From contig JAUICO010000029.1 in NCBI GenBank assembly GCA_030427825.1, positions 1 to 45,136 of the forward strand: a stretch of 45,136 nt of DNA, read 5' to 3'. The position numbers were made by a program, and so were the translations under genes. The number at the start of each line of letters is the position of its first letter. Position 1 is the stretch's first letter. Source of the DNA: a bacterium. Lineage in GTDB: Bacteria > Myxococcota_A > Bradymonadia > REDH01. The notes beneath the pieces were generated by a model. That model worked only from the letters and a program-made list of their open reading frames with translations. It did no database searches and was not told the DNA's origin. Positions 34,425-44,140 of this stretch are shown here, one piece after another.

Positions 34425-35873
34425 TCAGTCCTCGTCGATCCCGTCCGGGAAGTAGTCGCGGATTTTGTACACAAGCGCGCGGTACGAGATCTCAAGCAGC
34501 TTCGCCGCATGGGTGCGATTGCCGCCCGTGCGCTTCATCGCTTCCGCGATCAGCGCTCGTTCGAGCTTCCTGCTCTCCTGCTTGATCGACAACGACTCGA
34601 TGACTGTGCTGACAGCGCCCGCGTCGCGGCTGTCTGATGGACGAAGCTCCGGCGGCAGGTCCTCGACGCCGATCTCGTCGCCGCGCGCAAACACGGCGCT
34701 CCTTTCAATCACATTGGACAGCTCGCGAACGTTGCCCGGCCAGTCCCACTGTTCAAGGATCTCAACGGCCTGCGCGCTGATGCGACGGACGTTCGTCTGA
34801 CCGCGCTCACGCAGACGATCGAGAAAGTGGCCGGCCAGTATTGCGACGTCATCGCGCCGTTCACGCAGGGGCGCCAACCGAATGGGAACCACATTCAGGC
34901 GATAAAACAGGTCCTCGCGAAAGGTGCCGAGCTGCACCATGTTCTCGATGTCTCTTGAGGTCGCGGTGACGACACGGGCGTTCACTCGGCGACCGCGGCT
35001 TTCGCCGAGACGGGTGACGTTGCCATCTTCCAACACGCGTAGGATCTTCACCTGCAGCGCCATCGGCATGTCGCCGATCTCGTCGAGAAAGAGAGTCCCG
35101 CCGTGTGCCCTCTCGAAGTGCCCGACGCGCGCCTTAACAGCGCCCGTAAATGCGCCTCTGGCGTGGCCGAACAGCTCCGCTTCGAGCAGAGACTCAGGGA
35201 TAGCACCGCAATTGATTGACACGAACGGGCCTTCGCGGCGTGACAGGGAGAGGTTGTGCAGCGCTCGCGCCGCGAGCTCCTTGCCGGTTCCGGTTTCTCC
35301 CAGAAGGAGCACAGTCGCATCAAAGCCGGCGACCTTGCGAATGCGGTCAACCACACGCCGTCGCGCCTCCGAGCGTCCGACGAAGCCGCCAAGGCCGGAG
35401 TCCGAAGGCAGCGAGTCTCTGAGCGCCGAGACCTCCACCGCGAGCTTCTTACGTTCAAGCTCGCGCCCGACAGTAATCGCGAGGAAGCTCGGAACGTAGG
35501 GCTCTCGCACGAAGGCGTCAGCGCCGGCGTCGATCGCCGTCCACACCCGGTCCGTGTCTTCTTCGCCGGCGATAACGAAGATCGCCGCGTCCGGAAAAGC
35601 CTCTCTGAGCCCGTCGATGGTCTCTTCGGCGGACGCGTCAAAGCGCCCGGTGCTGACGAACACGCAGCGCACATTCTCCGCGCCGGCTTCCGCCGCAATT
35701 GCGACCTGACCTGCGGCCAGAGCGTCGGCGAGTCGCCGGGCGCGGTCCGCGTCTTCGTCGTCGATCAACGCGTTCGGGGTCGCGGCTATTTGCCCTTCGC
35801 CAGACACCCTGACTACACACTCCCGGATAGCAAGCGCCGAAGTGCTGCGCGTCCCGTCCGGTTCCGAGCCCAT
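34425..35873 (-). CDS. NtrC-family sigma-54 activator with degenerate receiver
   Basis: The 482-residue protein has a ~140-residue N-terminal receiver-like domain, an AAA+ domain and a Fis-type helix-turn-helix (GNRTHAAKLLEISYRALVYKI). The AAA+ part is intact: Walker A GETGTGKE (192-199), GAFTGA (240-245) for sigma-54 contact, Walker B LFLDEIGD (261-268), and WPGNVRELSNVIERS. The receiver lacks the phospho-acceptor Asp (the strand reads CVFVSTGRFD) and the conserved Lys (AFVREPY), so it is a pseudo-receiver not controlled by a histidine kinase in the usual way. Start: ATG 35873; an upstream extension would overlap the divergent gene. It is convergent with pilD, so a pilus-regulatory role is possible but unproven. 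I found no sigma-54 promoter (GG-N10-GC) nearby that I would defend. Confidence 0.88.
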   Translation of the reverse strand: MGSEPDGTRSTSALAIRECVVRVSGEGQIAATPNALIDDEDADRARRLADALAAGQVAIAAEAGAENVRCVFVSTGRFDASAEETIDGLREAFPDAAIFVIAGEEDTDRVWTAIDAGADAFVREPYVPSFLAITVGRELERKKLAVEVSALRDSLPSDSGLGGFVGRSEARRRVVDRIRKVAGFDATVLLLGETGTGKELAARALHNLSLSRREGPFVSINCGAIPESLLEAELFGHARGAFTGAVKARVGHFERAHGGTLFLDEIGDMPMALQVKILRVLEDGNVTRLGESRGRRVNARVVTATSRDIENMVQLGTFREDLFYRLNVVPIRLAPLRERRDDVAILAGHFLDRLRERGQTNVRRISAQAVEILEQWDWPGNVRELSNVIERSAVFARGDEIGVEDLPPELRPSDSRDAGAVSTVIESLSIKQESRKLERALIAEAMKRTGGNRTHAAKLLEISYRALVYKIRDYFPDGIDED

Positions 35874-36001
35874 GACGTGTGCATCGCACAGCACCCGGAG
35901 TGTAGCGCAGGAATCGGCAAAGTGCTCGCGTCGCGACCCATGTGCTATGGTTTCCACCTCACCTTTTCTCATCTCGCCGTAAGCCACGAAGCAACGCAGC
36001 G

Positions 36002-37405
36002 ATGACAGTCGGCCCCACAAGACTCCCCACGACGCGACCCGGCGCCGCAGGACCTCTTGCCGTGCGCCCTCTCACCACGGCGCTGCTGAATGCCCTGGTC
36101 TTCGCTGTCGGATTGGCAGCCGCCGGCTGTGATACCCGCGCTCTTGTAGAGCTGGATCCCGGAACCCGCTCTGTCGCAGCAGATGTGGCGGGTGACGACG
36201 CCGGACTCTCGGACACCGCCGTCAGCGACGCCGGCGAGGGTGACGCCGCCGCCGATGTCGGGACGGATATCGTGGCCGAAACGGATACGGTGGCAGAGGA
36301 TGTAAGCGATGGCGGCGACTCCGGCGCGGGCGACTCCGGCCCCGGCGACTCCACAGACACACGCCTCGACGCGCAGGCCGATGCCGACAACGATACCGGA
36401 TTGGATGCAGCCCCGGACGCGCCCGCCGACGCCGACGCGGATCTCTTCGACCCTGCCGCACCAACGTTTGTCGGCTCTCCGTGCCGCAACGACGCCGACT
36501 GTGATCTCGACGACCCGGTCTGCCTCCTCGACGAGTACAGCGGCGGCATGTGTGCGGAACCCTGCACGCTCTTCTGTCCGGACCGGGACGGCTTCCCCAC
36601 CACCTTCTGCACCGCAGATGCAAACACGGGTGACCCACACTGCCACTCACGTTGCGACTACGGTGCGTTTCCCGTCACCGGTTGCCGCGACAACTACGTG
36701 TGCCGAGTCGTTCCCCGCGCCGGCGAGCCGAGCACCGAGGTCGGCGCCTGTGTGCCCGACGACGGAACCACACCTGAGCTGCCCGAGTGCATTCAATGGC
36801 TCGTAGACAACAACGTCCCCTTCGAGCGCACAACGTATGCGCCGCGGCATCCGGAGGGTAACGACGTGCTGCTGTGCACGGTCGACGAGCCGGTTCGCCT
36901 GCAGTCGCCCGTCGCCGGTGTCAGCTTTCGCTACTATTACGACGACCCGGGCGAGTACCGATCGATGCTCATGTCGTGCAACCTCGCGCGTTCGATTACG
37001 AAGATGGCGCAGACGCTGTCCGACGAATACGACATCGTCGAAGTGGTACACATCGGCACGACGGTGTGTCGCTTCATCGCCGGTTCAAGCTCGCTCAGCC
37101 AGCACTCTTACGGCCGAGCCATCGACCTGCGCACCTTCGTTCGCGATGACGGCTGGAGCGCGGATGTCTACGATGATTGGGAGCACGACACGACCACCTT
37201 CGAGAGTGACGAAGCCGCCTTCCTCTACGAGATCGCGTACGGCTGGCACGACGCGGGAATCTTCAACACGATCCTCACACCAAACTACAACAGCGCTCAC
37301 GACAATCACTTTCACGTCGACCTCAAGCCCGGCGCGGACTTCATCAAGAACGGCTGTGATTGTTTGATTGACGCCCCTGCGGACTACGCGCCACTGGGCG
37401 ACTGA
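36002..37405 (+). CDS. Lipoprotein with extensin-like (M15-like peptidase) C-terminal domain
   Basis: The 467-residue protein has a lipoprotein signal (GLAAAGC, Cys43), a 100-residue Asp/Ala/Gly/Ser low-complexity linker, a Cys-rich region (about 155-245, ~14 Cys), and a C-terminal domain from about 260. That domain shows SQHSYGRAIDLRTF and SAHDNHFHVDLKPG, the metal-binding His/Asp pattern of the extensin-like C-terminal family, related to M15 D,D-peptidases. A zinc-dependent wall amidase or carboxypeptidase role at the cell surface is a reasonable inference. Start: ATG 36002; the in-frame upstream ATG at 35942 would make an N-terminus without a signal. The stop directly abuts trpA's stop on the other strand. 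Confidence 0.85.
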   Translation: MTVGPTRLPTTRPGAAGPLAVRPLTTALLNALVFAVGLAAAGCDTRALVELDPGTRSVAADVAGDDAGLSDTAVSDAGEGDAAADVGTDIVAETDTVAEDVSDGGDSGAGDSGPGDSTDTRLDAQADADNDTGLDAAPDAPADADADLFDPAAPTFVGSPCRNDADCDLDDPVCLLDEYSGGMCAEPCTLFCPDRDGFPTTFCTADANTGDPHCHSRCDYGAFPVTGCRDNYVCRVVPRAGEPSTEVGACVPDDGTTPELPECIQWLVDNNVPFERTTYAPRHPEGNDVLLCTVDEPVRLQSPVAGVSFRYYYDDPGEYRSMLMSCNLARSITKMAQTLSDEYDIVEVVHIGTTVCRFIAGSSSLSQHSYGRAIDLRTFVRDDGWSADVYDDWEHDTTTFESDEAAFLYEIAYGWHDAGIFNTILTPNYNSAHDNHFHVDLKPGADFIKNGCDCLIDAPADYAPLGD

Positions 37406-38191
37406 TCACCCCAGCAGGTCGCGAAGAAAGTCGCCTGCGCGTTGTGCTCGCTGAGCGCGCGGTGTCTCGTGCAGCGCGGTCACCAACGCGCTGCCGACGA
37501 TCACGCCGTCTGCATGCTCACTGAGGCGCACAACGTCCGCCCGCTCGCGTACGCCGAAACCGACATACAGCGGCAATTCTGTGTGCTTTCGAAGCCGACC
37601 GAGTTGCCCTGCTAGATCCGTCGACTCGCCGCCTTTTCCTGTCACGCCACGGCGCGCTATTACATACACGAAGCCCGACGCTGCCGACGCGATCAGCGGC
37701 AGCCGTTCTTCCGGCGTGGTCGGAGCCACAAGCACGATCAGGTCCATGCCGCCGTTGCGCAGCGCGGTCTCCAGGGCCGGCTCTACGCCCGGCGGGGCGT
37801 CCGTGACGAGCAGGGCCGATGCGCCGGCGCGGGTCGCGCGCTCAACAAACACATCGTAGCCCATGCGATCGATCGGGTTCACGTAGCTGAAGATGATCAG
37901 CGGGCAGCGAATCTCTGCCCGTGCGTCTTCGAGCATGCGTAGGATGGCATCCAATGAGGCGCCGCCTTCGAGGGCACGTTGCGACGCTTCCTGGATGACC
38001 GGGCCGTCTGCGATCGGATCCGAAAAGGGGATGCCGACCTCGATCGCTGTGGCACCGGCCTCGCTCAGCGCGACCAGCACGTCTCTGGTCAGCGCCACAT
38101 CCGGGTCGCCTGCTGTGACGTAGGGGATCAGCCCCTTGAGGCCACCATCTTTCTGTTCCCGAAGAACACGTCCGAGTGTGGATTCCTTCAC
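37406..38191 (-). CDS. trpA: Tryptophan synthase alpha subunit
   Basis: The 261-residue enzyme cleaves indole-glycerol phosphate to indole and glyceraldehyde-3-phosphate. The catalytic Glu and Asp are in [15 protein letters not shown]; the phosphate-binding [12 protein letters not shown] and [10 protein letters not shown] follow. The GTG start overlaps the trpF-trpB stop (GTGA). It is the last gene of the trp operon. The convergent neighbour ends at the very next base, and no terminator is visible. Confidence 0.96.
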   Translation of the reverse strand: MKESTLGRVLREQKDGGLKGLIPYVTAGDPDVALTRDVLVALSEAGATAIEVGIPFSDPIADGPVIQEASQRALEGGASLDAILRMLEDARAEIRCPLIIFSYVNPIDRMGYDVFVERATRAGASALLVTDAPPGVEPALETALRNGGMDLIVLVAPTTPEERLPLIASAASGFVYVIARRGVTGKGGESTDLAGQLGRLRKHTELPLYVGFGVRERADVVRLSEHADGVIVGSALVTALHETPRAQRAQRAGDFLRDLLG

Positions 38192-40032
38192 AGCTCTACT
38201 CCTTCGATTTTGGCGACTGTGTGTACGTCTTTGTCACCACGCCCCGACAGGTTGATCAGGATCCCGTTCCCGTGGGGAACCCCCGTGTCTACCAGGTGTT
38301 TGGCCAGCGCCACGGCGTGCGCGCTTTCAAGCGCCGGGAAGATGCCTTCGAGGCGACACAGCTCATGGAATGCGGCGAGGGCCATCTTGTCATCGATCGG
38401 CAGGTACGTAGCTCTGCCGGTGTCGGCCAGCCACGCGTGTTCGGGCCCTATGGCGGGATAATCCAGGCCGGCGCTCACGGAGTGTGTTTCTCGAATCTGT
38501 CCGTCGCCGTCCTGCAGCAGGTAGGTGCGCGTACCGTGCAGTACACCGGGTGCGCCCCCGGCAAAGCGCGCAGCGTGGCGCCCGGTCTCTACACCGTCTC
38601 CCGCCGCTTCTCCGCCGTACAGCGCAACTTCGGCGTCATCCATGAACCCCGAGAACACGCCGATGCTGTTTGAGCCGCCGCCCACACACGCAGCCACGAT
38701 CGATGGCAGCCTGTCGTTGTTCTCAAGCCACTGCTCCCGGGCTTCTCGCCCGATGACCTCATGAAAGTGGCGCACCATCAGGGGATAGGGATGCGGGCCC
38801 AGGGCCGAGCCGAGCAGGTAGAAGGTGTTTTCGGGGTCGGCCACCCAGTCGCGCATGGCTTCGTTAATCGCGTCCTTCAGCGTCTTCGAGCCCGACTCTA
38901 CGCTGCGCACCTCAGCGCCCAGCAGTCGCATGCGGAACACATTCAGCGCCTGTCGTTCCATGTCGAACCCGCCCATGTACACAACGCATTCGTAGCCCAT
39001 CAGCGCGCACACGGTCGCGGTCGCTACGCCGTGCTGGCCGGCGCCGGTCTCAGCGATGATGCGCTTCTTGCCCATGCGCTTCGCGAGCAGCGCCTGGCCG
39101 ATCGCGTTGTTGATCTTGTGAGCGCCTGTGTGATTCAGGTCCTCACGTTTGAGGTACACCGGCCCCTGTGTGTTCCACGCCTCTTCGATGCGACGAACCC
39201 GGGTCAGCGCTGACGGGCGACCGACATAGTTTCGCATCAAGGCGTCGAACTCGGCGGCGAACGCGGGGTCCGCGCGAGCTTCATCCCACGCCGCCGTCAG
39301 CTCGGCGACCGGAGCAAACAAAGTCTCGGGAATGTAGGCGCCACCGTAGGGCCCCCAGCGGCCCGCACTCAAATCTACAGAAGATGTCATCTGCGCATCC
39401 TGTGTTGGTTGGTCCCGTTGCGCTGCGATGGAATCGAGCGCAATCTTCAATGCCTGCAGTTTGCTCTCGTCCTTGATGCCCGGCGTCGACTCCACGCTGC
39501 CGGCCAGGTCGATGCCATCCGGCCGAAGCGCGGCGACTGCTGCCGCGACGTTGTCAGAACCGATGCCGCCGGCGACCAGAAAGGGCGTCTGCGGACGTCG
39601 CGTCTGCGCCCAGTCGAAGCGTGTGCCCGTGCCGCCGAAACGGCCCGCTTTCGCTGTGTCCAGTAGCAGCAGATCCGGTGCGTGCTTCGGAGCGTCCCAG
39701 TTTCCATCCGGGTCGACCGGCGTCGCCCACACAACGCTAAAGCCCTCCGATTGAAGCCAGGGGATCGCAGCGTCATCGAAGCCGCCGTGCAGCTGCACGT
39801 GTTTGATTCCGACCACCTCTGCGACGTACGCGACGTCGTGTTGGCTCACGTCCTGGAAGACACCGACCGGCGTGATGTGCTCCGGGATCGCGCGCCGCAG
39901 CACCATGGCGTCCTCTACGTCAATGCGACGTTTGGACGCGTCCGCGAAGATCATGCCCAGATGTGTGGCTCCGGCGTCAATCGCCGGGCCGACATCCTCG
40001 ACGCGAGTCATGCCGCAGATCTTAACGATCAC
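38188..40032 (-). CDS. trpFB: Fused TrpF-TrpB: phosphoribosylanthranilate isomerase / tryptophan synthase beta
   Basis: One 614-residue frame holds two enzymes. Residues 1-205 are TrpF: the catalytic Cys is in VKICGMTR, the catalytic Asp in [21 protein letters not shown], and FLVAGGIG binds phosphate. Residues 215-614 are a full Trp[15 protein letters not shown], the PLP Lys in [34 protein letters not shown] and a final [10 protein letters not shown]. The linker (about 205-214) has no stop. TrpB could also start internally at Met215 (ATG 39390), where AGGA lies 8 bases upstream, so both forms may occur. The GTG start overlaps the trpC stop and the end overlaps trpA. Confidence 0.93.
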   Translation of the reverse strand: MIVKICGMTRVEDVGPAIDAGATHLGMIFADASKRRIDVEDAMVLRRAIPEHITPVGVFQDVSQHDVAYVAEVVGIKHVQLHGGFDDAAIPWLQSEGFSVVWATPVDPDGNWDAPKHAPDLLLLDTAKAGRFGGTGTRFDWAQTRRPQTPFLVAGGIGSDNVAAAVAALRPDGIDLAGSVESTPGIKDESKLQALKIALDSIAAQRDQPTQDAQMTSSVDLSAGRWGPYGGAYIPETLFAPVAELTAAWDEARADPAFAAEFDALMRNYVGRPSALTRVRRIEEAWNTQGPVYLKREDLNHTGAHKINNAIGQALLAKRMGKKRIIAETGAGQHGVATATVCALMGYECVVYMGGFDMERQALNVFRMRLLGAEVRSVESGSKTLKDAINEAMRDWVADPENTFYLLGSALGPHPYPLMVRHFHEVIGREAREQWLENNDRLPSIVAACVGGGSNSIGVFSGFMDDAEVALYGGEAAGDGVETGRHAARFAGGAPGVLHGTRTYLLQDGDGQIRETHSVSAGLDYPAIGPEHAWLADTGRATYLPIDDKMALAAFHELCRLEGIFPALESAHAVALAKHLVDTGVPHGNGILINLSGRGDKDVHTVAKIEGVEL

Positions 40033-40823
40033 TCGTCCACACCCCGCAGGCGCCGCAGCGCCGCGACCGGGTCGTCGGCCGAGGCAAGATGCTCGCCGAC
40101 GAGGATAGCATCCGCCCCCGCATCAAACATGCGGGCGGCGTCTTCACCGCTGTGGATGCCCGACTCCGCGACTGCGATGACATCGCCCATCTTCGGTCGC
40201 AGCCGTGAAAAGAGGGTCAGATCAATCTCGAAGGTGTGCAGGTTTCTGTGGTTCACACCGACCACGAAAGCGCCGGCTTCGAGGGAGCGATCCAGCTCAG
40301 CCTCGTCGTGGACCTCGACCAGGTGATCCACCTCGGCGGCGTCGCAGGTGCGTATCATCGCCGCGAGCTCATCGCGGTCTTCGAAGAGCGCCGCGATCAG
40401 CAGCACCGCGGCGGCACCGGCGGCTCGCGCCTCCCAGATTTGATAAGGGTCGATGATGAAGTCCTTGCGCAGCGTGGGCAGGGCGATGGACTGCGACACC
40501 ATCTCCAGGTCTTCGAGGCTGCCTTTGAAGTGCCGCGGCTCTGTGAGGACGCTGATCGCCGACGCGCCGCCCGTGCGGTACAGGTTCGCCAGCTCCAGTG
40601 GATCCGTGATGCCGGCGATGTCGCCGCGGCTCGGGCTCGCGCGCTTGATCTCTGCGATGACGGAGCGATTGGGTTGCTCCAACGCGCGGGCAAACCAACG
40701 ATGATTGCTCGGCTTTTGCCGCGCTTCGGCGCAGAGGTGATCCAGGGACTTTCGCATTCGATTGCGACGCACATCGGCGCGGCGCTCGTCGGCGATCTTC
40801 GCGAGAATCGAAGGAACCGTCAT
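40029..40823 (-). CDS. trpC: Indole-3-glycerol phosphate synthase
   Basis: The 264-residue TIM-barrel enzyme closes the indole ring. The signature [12 protein letters not shown] is present, with [45 protein letters not shown] and the final [11 protein letters not shown]. It is a single-function TrpC, not the E. coli type TrpC-TrpF fusion. The ATG overlaps the trpD stop by 4 bases (ATGA); longer upstream frames lie opposite trpD and are ignored. Confidence 0.96.
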   Translation of the reverse strand: MTVPSILAKIADERRADVRRNRMRKSLDHLCAEARQKPSNHRWFARALEQPNRSVIAEIKRASPSRGDIAGITDPLELANLYRTGGASAISVLTEPRHFKGSLEDLEMVSQSIALPTLRKDFIIDPYQIWEARAAGAAAVLLIAALFEDRDELAAMIRTCDAAEVDHLVEVHDEAELDRSLEAGAFVVGVNHRNLHTFEIDLTLFSRLRPKMGDVIAVAESGIHSGEDAARMFDAGADAILVGEHLASADDPVAALRRLRGVDE

Positions 40824-41830
40824 GACACCTCCGCGATGTATGCGCGCAGCAGCTTCGCGCCTTCCCCTGAACGCAGAGTCGTCAACGATTGCGCGAAGCC
40901 CTCCGCCGCGTTTGCGACCTGCCCCGTCAATTCGAGAGCGAGGCCGGTATTCAGCGCGACTGCATGTTGCAGAGACTCCGGACCACCGCCCTCGAGCAGC
41001 GCCCACAATATCTCTGCGTTTTCGGTCGCGTCGCCGCCGCGGAAGTCTTCAAGAGCAAACTCACCGGCGCCGAGGGTGCTGGGATTGACGACTCGCTCCT
41101 GGATGCGGCCGTCGCCAACCTTCGCGATGTGAAAGGGGCCGCCGGGCAGCGCCTCATCGGCGCCGCTGCGCCCATGAACCACATATGCGGTCAGGCCACG
41201 TTCAAGAAACAGGTCGGCGTAGCGTCCGAAGAAATCCATGTTTGGAACGCCCACATACTGATGCGTCAGCGGCGCCGGATTCACCTGCGGCCCGAGAAGG
41301 TTGAACACCGTCATCACACCGAGCGCTCGACGAACCGGAGCGACCACCTTGAGCGCCGGATGATGAAAGGGCGCGAAGAGAAAGGCGATGCCGCGACGCT
41401 CAAGGGCCGCCGCCAGCAGGTCCACGTCGCCGGTGATGGGAACGCCCGCCGCTTCAAGTACATCGGCAGAGCCGGACTTACTCGATACCGAGCGGTTCCC
41501 GTGTTTGGCGACCGGCACACCCTGGGCGGCAAGCAATATGGCGACCGTCGTCGAGATGTTGAAGGTCCCAAGTCCGTCGCCGCCGGTTCCGCAGGTGTCT
41601 ACAAGCAGGTCTCCGTAGTACGGGACGCGGATTGCGTGCGCAAACAGGGTGTCAAGGAAGCCGAGAAACTCCGGCGTGGTCTCGCCGCGATGTCGCAGCA
41701 CTGCCAGAGTGGCGCTCAGTCGCTCCGGGCACACCTCCTCGGCGATCACCGCCTGCATAAATGCGGCGGCTTCGGCGCGTTGCATGGTCACGCCGCCGAT
41801 GATGTCATTCAGGTCGGGGAAGGTACTCAT
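40820..41830 (-). CDS. trpD: Anthranilate phosphoribosyltransferase
   Basis: The 336-residue enzyme transfers phosphoribose to anthranilate. Motifs: CGTGGDGLGTFNIST (pyrophosphate loop), KHGNRSVSSKSGSADVLEA, and FAPFHHPALKVVAPVRRALGV. It is stand-alone, not fused to TrpG. Start and stop overlap their neighbours by 4 bases each, so trpG-trpD-trpC are translation-coupled. Confidence 0.96.
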   Translation of the reverse strand: MSTFPDLNDIIGGVTMQRAEAAAFMQAVIAEEVCPERLSATLAVLRHRGETTPEFLGFLDTLFAHAIRVPYYGDLLVDTCGTGGDGLGTFNISTTVAILLAAQGVPVAKHGNRSVSSKSGSADVLEAAGVPITGDVDLLAAALERRGIAFLFAPFHHPALKVVAPVRRALGVMTVFNLLGPQVNPAPLTHQYVGVPNMDFFGRYADLFLERGLTAYVVHGRSGADEALPGGPFHIAKVGDGRIQERVVNPSTLGAGEFALEDFRGGDATENAEILWALLEGGGPESLQHAVALNTGLALELTGQVANAAEGFAQSLTTLRSGEGAKLLRAYIAEVS

Positions 41831-42423
41831 GACTTCGCGCCCTCGCTCCGGATGTTGTTTTCGCGCATGAAGTTTCGCAGCATGTCCTTGCCGCAGGTCG
41901 TCAGGATGCTCTCAGGATGAAACTGTACGCCCCAGGTCGGGTGCTCACGGTGCTGCACGGCCATGATGATGTCTTCGTCCTGCGCCCGGGCTGTCACCTC
42001 GAGCACATCAGGCAGGGAAGAGCCCTCGGCGATCAGGCTGTGATAGCGGGCCGCGTCAAAGGGCGACCCGATGCCCTCAAAGAGCGAACGCCCGTTGTGT
42101 GTTACCGGGCTGACCTTTCCATGCACGGGCTTCGGCGCCCGAATGATGCGGCCGCCGAAGGACTGCACAATGCTCTGGTGCCCGAGACAAACACCAAGCA
42201 GCGGAATGCGTCCGCTGAATGCGCCGACCAGGGGGAGGCTGATTCCCGCTTCGTCGGGCGTGCAGGGGCCGGGGCTGATAACGATTGCTTCCGGCGGATC
42301 TGCCTCGATCTCGTCGAGGGTAATCTTGTCGTTGCGCACAACCTTCACCGAAGCGCCCAGCTCGCAGAAGTACTGAAAGAGGTTGAAGGTGAAGGAGTCG
42401 TAGTTGTCGATGAGAAGAATCAT
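41827..42423 (-). CDS. trpG: Anthranilate synthase glutamine amidotransferase subunit
   Basis: The 198-residue class I glutaminase supplies ammonia to TrpE. The nucleophile Cys is in LGVCLGHQSIVQSFGG, and the His-Glu pair is in GVQFHPESILTTCG. Family start MILLIDNYDSFTFNLFQYF. It follows trpE by 63 bases. A separate PabA role (shared glutaminase) is possible in organisms lacking another copy. Confidence 0.95.
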   Translation of the reverse strand: MILLIDNYDSFTFNLFQYFCELGASVKVVRNDKITLDEIEADPPEAIVISPGPCTPDEAGISLPLVGAFSGRIPLLGVCLGHQSIVQSFGGRIIRAPKPVHGKVSPVTHNGRSLFEGIGSPFDAARYHSLIAEGSSLPDVLEVTARAQDEDIIMAVQHREHPTWGVQFHPESILTTCGKDMLRNFMRENNIRSEGAKS

Positions 42424-42486
42424 GCTGTGCCTGTCAGGTACCGGACACGAATGTGTGCTTTGACACGGAGTTGCGCTTGGCGGTCT

Positions 42487-43905
42487 TCAATTCAGCTCCG
42501 CCGCCCACTTGAGTGCCACGAGCAGAGCGGCCGCCTTTGACCTTGTCTCAAGCTCTTCGGCGTGTGCGTCGGAGTCAGCCACAAGGCCGGCGCCCGCCCG
42601 CAGCGTAGCGCGTCCGTCCTTCAGCATCAGCGTGCGAATGGCGATGCAGCTGTCCAGGTTGCCGCGGCCATCGAAGTAGACGACGGCGCCTGCGTAAAAG
42701 CCCCGCGCTGAGTCCTCCATCTCGTCGATGATCTCCATCGCGCGAACTTTGGGAGCGCCGCTCACGGTGCCGGCCGGAAAGCAGGCACACAGCGCGTCGA
42801 GGGCGTCGAAGTTGTGGTCCCGTTCGCCGGCGACTCGCGAGACAAGATGAATGACGTGGCTGAACTTCTCGATGCTCATCATGCGCTCGACACGCACCGT
42901 ACCCGGAATGCTGATGCGGCCGATGTCGTTGCGTGCCAGGTCCACCAGCATCACATGCTCGGCGCGTTCCTTTGGATCATTGAGCAGGTCGCGGCCGAGC
43001 TCGGCGTCTTCGTCGTCCGTGGCGCCGCGCCGTCGTGTGCCGGCGATGGGGAGGGTCTCGACGCGCGTCCCGTTGGCACGCACCAGGTCTTCGGGGCTGG
43101 CGCCGACCAGTGTGTGGTCGCCCATGTCCAGGTAGAACATAAAGGGTGAGGGATTGATCATGCGCAGGGCGCGGTACAGGTTCAGCGGATGCCCGTTGAA
43201 GTCCGCTTCAAAGGTGCGCGAAAGGACGACCTGGAACACATCGCCTGCGAAGATGTACTCGCGCGCCCGTTCCACATTCTGCCGAAAAGTCTCGTCGTCG
43301 GGAGTGACAACGATCTCGTCCGAGTCGTTGACATCGGGGCGCGACAGGTCCGGCAGCGGCTCCCGCAGTTTGGCTTCGAGCGCGTCCAGTCGTGACTGCG
43401 CCTGCGCAAACTCGGCGTCGGTACGCGGTGCACCCGCCGGAACCAGGGTGACGAAATACAGGCGTTGTTTGAGGTGATCGAAGACCAGCAGGTCGCGAAA
43501 GTGGTGAAAGAGATAGGCCGGCCCGGGCTTACTGGTGTGCCTGTCCGGAACCTCCTCCCACAGGCGAACCGCGTCGTAGCCCATGTAGCCGAGCGCCGCC
43601 GCCGGCATCGCTTCGGGGAAGGGCACCTGGTTGACTCGGTGTGCGTCCAGAAAGGCGCGCAGCTCGTCCAGAGACTCGCCGTCGTTTCCGATGGATGCAG
43701 TTGGTGAGGTCGCGATCAGGCTGTACCGGCCCACCGTCTCGCCGCCCTCAGCGCTCTCGAGCAGACAGGCAGGCTCTCCCGGCGTGAACATGCGCATCGC
43801 CGCGCCGACCGGCGTAATCAGGTCGGAGCCCCGTTCGCGGACGACCGGTGTCACGCGATTGGCGTCCGCGGCTGTAAAATCTTCGAATGTGCTTTCGTGA
43901 AACAT
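42487..43905 (-). CDS. trpE: Anthranilate synthase component I
   Basis: The 472-residue enzyme makes anthranilate from chorismate. The tryptophan feedback site LLES (48-51) is present, as are YMGYDAVRLWEEVPD, SPEDLVRANG, PIAGTRRRGATDDED, VMLVDLARNDIG and the final AGAGLVADSDAHAEELET. Start: ATG 43905 gives the family-typical N-terminus; the in-frame upstream stretch covers the attenuator terminator and is not coding. The gene lies directly after the leader and attenuator. Confidence 0.96.
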   Translation of the reverse strand: MFHESTFEDFTAADANRVTPVVRERGSDLITPVGAAMRMFTPGEPACLLESAEGGETVGRYSLIATSPTASIGNDGESLDELRAFLDAHRVNQVPFPEAMPAAALGYMGYDAVRLWEEVPDRHTSKPGPAYLFHHFRDLLVFDHLKQRLYFVTLVPAGAPRTDAEFAQAQSRLDALEAKLREPLPDLSRPDVNDSDEIVVTPDDETFRQNVERAREYIFAGDVFQVVLSRTFEADFNGHPLNLYRALRMINPSPFMFYLDMGDHTLVGASPEDLVRANGTRVETLPIAGTRRRGATDDEDAELGRDLLNDPKERAEHVMLVDLARNDIGRISIPGTVRVERMMSIEKFSHVIHLVSRVAGERDHNFDALDALCACFPAGTVSGAPKVRAMEIIDEMEDSARGFYAGAVVYFDGRGNLDSCIAIRTLMLKDGRATLRAGAGLVADSDAHAEELETRSKAAALLVALKWAAELN

Positions 43906-43954
43906 GGTTTCGCTGCGCGTCGGTAAACTGAATCGGCGAACTGAAATCTGAATC

Positions 43955-43984
43955 AGAAAAAAGAAAACCCGCCAAATGGGCGGG
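43955..43984 (-). terminator. Attenuator terminator of the trp operon
   Basis: On the minus strand CCCGCC (43984-43979), a 5-base loop, then GGCGGG (43973-43968), followed by TTTTCTTTTTTCT. It is a strong intrinsic terminator between the leader peptide and trpE. Its 5' arm overlaps the antiterminator arm (43993-43983), so the two structures exclude each other. Confidence 0.92.
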
Positions 43985-44107
43985 CTCTTCTGCATCCTGG
44001 GTGTCTACGGCCCGGCGAAGGACCTATGGACACGTGGCAGAAGAGCCGCAGGGAGTCGCCCACTGCGACCCGCTGTGCCACCACCACTGTGTTCCGTGTC
44101 CTGCCAT
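43968..44107 (-). promoter_or_regulatory. trp operon attenuator (competing hairpins 1:2, 2:3, 3:4)
   Basis: Region 1 (44081-44076, GTGGCA) covers Trp codons; region 2 (44047-44034, GGCTCTTCTGCCAC) can pair with region 1 (TGCCAC) or, over 11 perfect base pairs, with region 3 (43993-43983, GCAGAAGAGCC). Region 3 also supplies the 5' arm of terminator 3:4. With Trp scarce, a ribosome stalled on the tandem Trp codons covers region 1, 2:3 forms and transcription reads into trpE; with Trp plentiful, it moves on over region 2 and 3:4 terminates. Confidence 0.9.
44024..44107 (-). CDS. trpL: trp operon leader peptide (three tandem Trp codons)
   Basis: A 27-residue peptide: MAGHGTQWWWHSGSQW followed by 11 residues and a TAG stop. 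Residues 8-10 are three consecutive TGG codons, and residue 16 is a fourth Trp, against a background where Trp is rare. A purine-rich AGGGAGA lies about 6 bases before the ATG. The reading frame ends inside the hairpin array upstream of the terminator, as ribosome-mediated attenuation requires. It is too short for normal gene calling. Confidence 0.92.
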   Translation of the reverse strand: MAGHGTQWWWHSGSQWATPCGSSATCP

Positions 44108-44140
44108 CGTGCGTCTCCCTGAGACTCAACTTGCGGCGGC

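Noticed and set aside
40889..41920. 343-codon plus-strand frame opposite trpD
   Set aside because: trpD is certain from its CGTGGDG motif; the antisense frame has no features.
43906..43995. Upstream extension of trpE to a start at 43995
   Set aside because: It would translate through the attenuator terminator; the conserved TrpE N-terminus begins at 43905.
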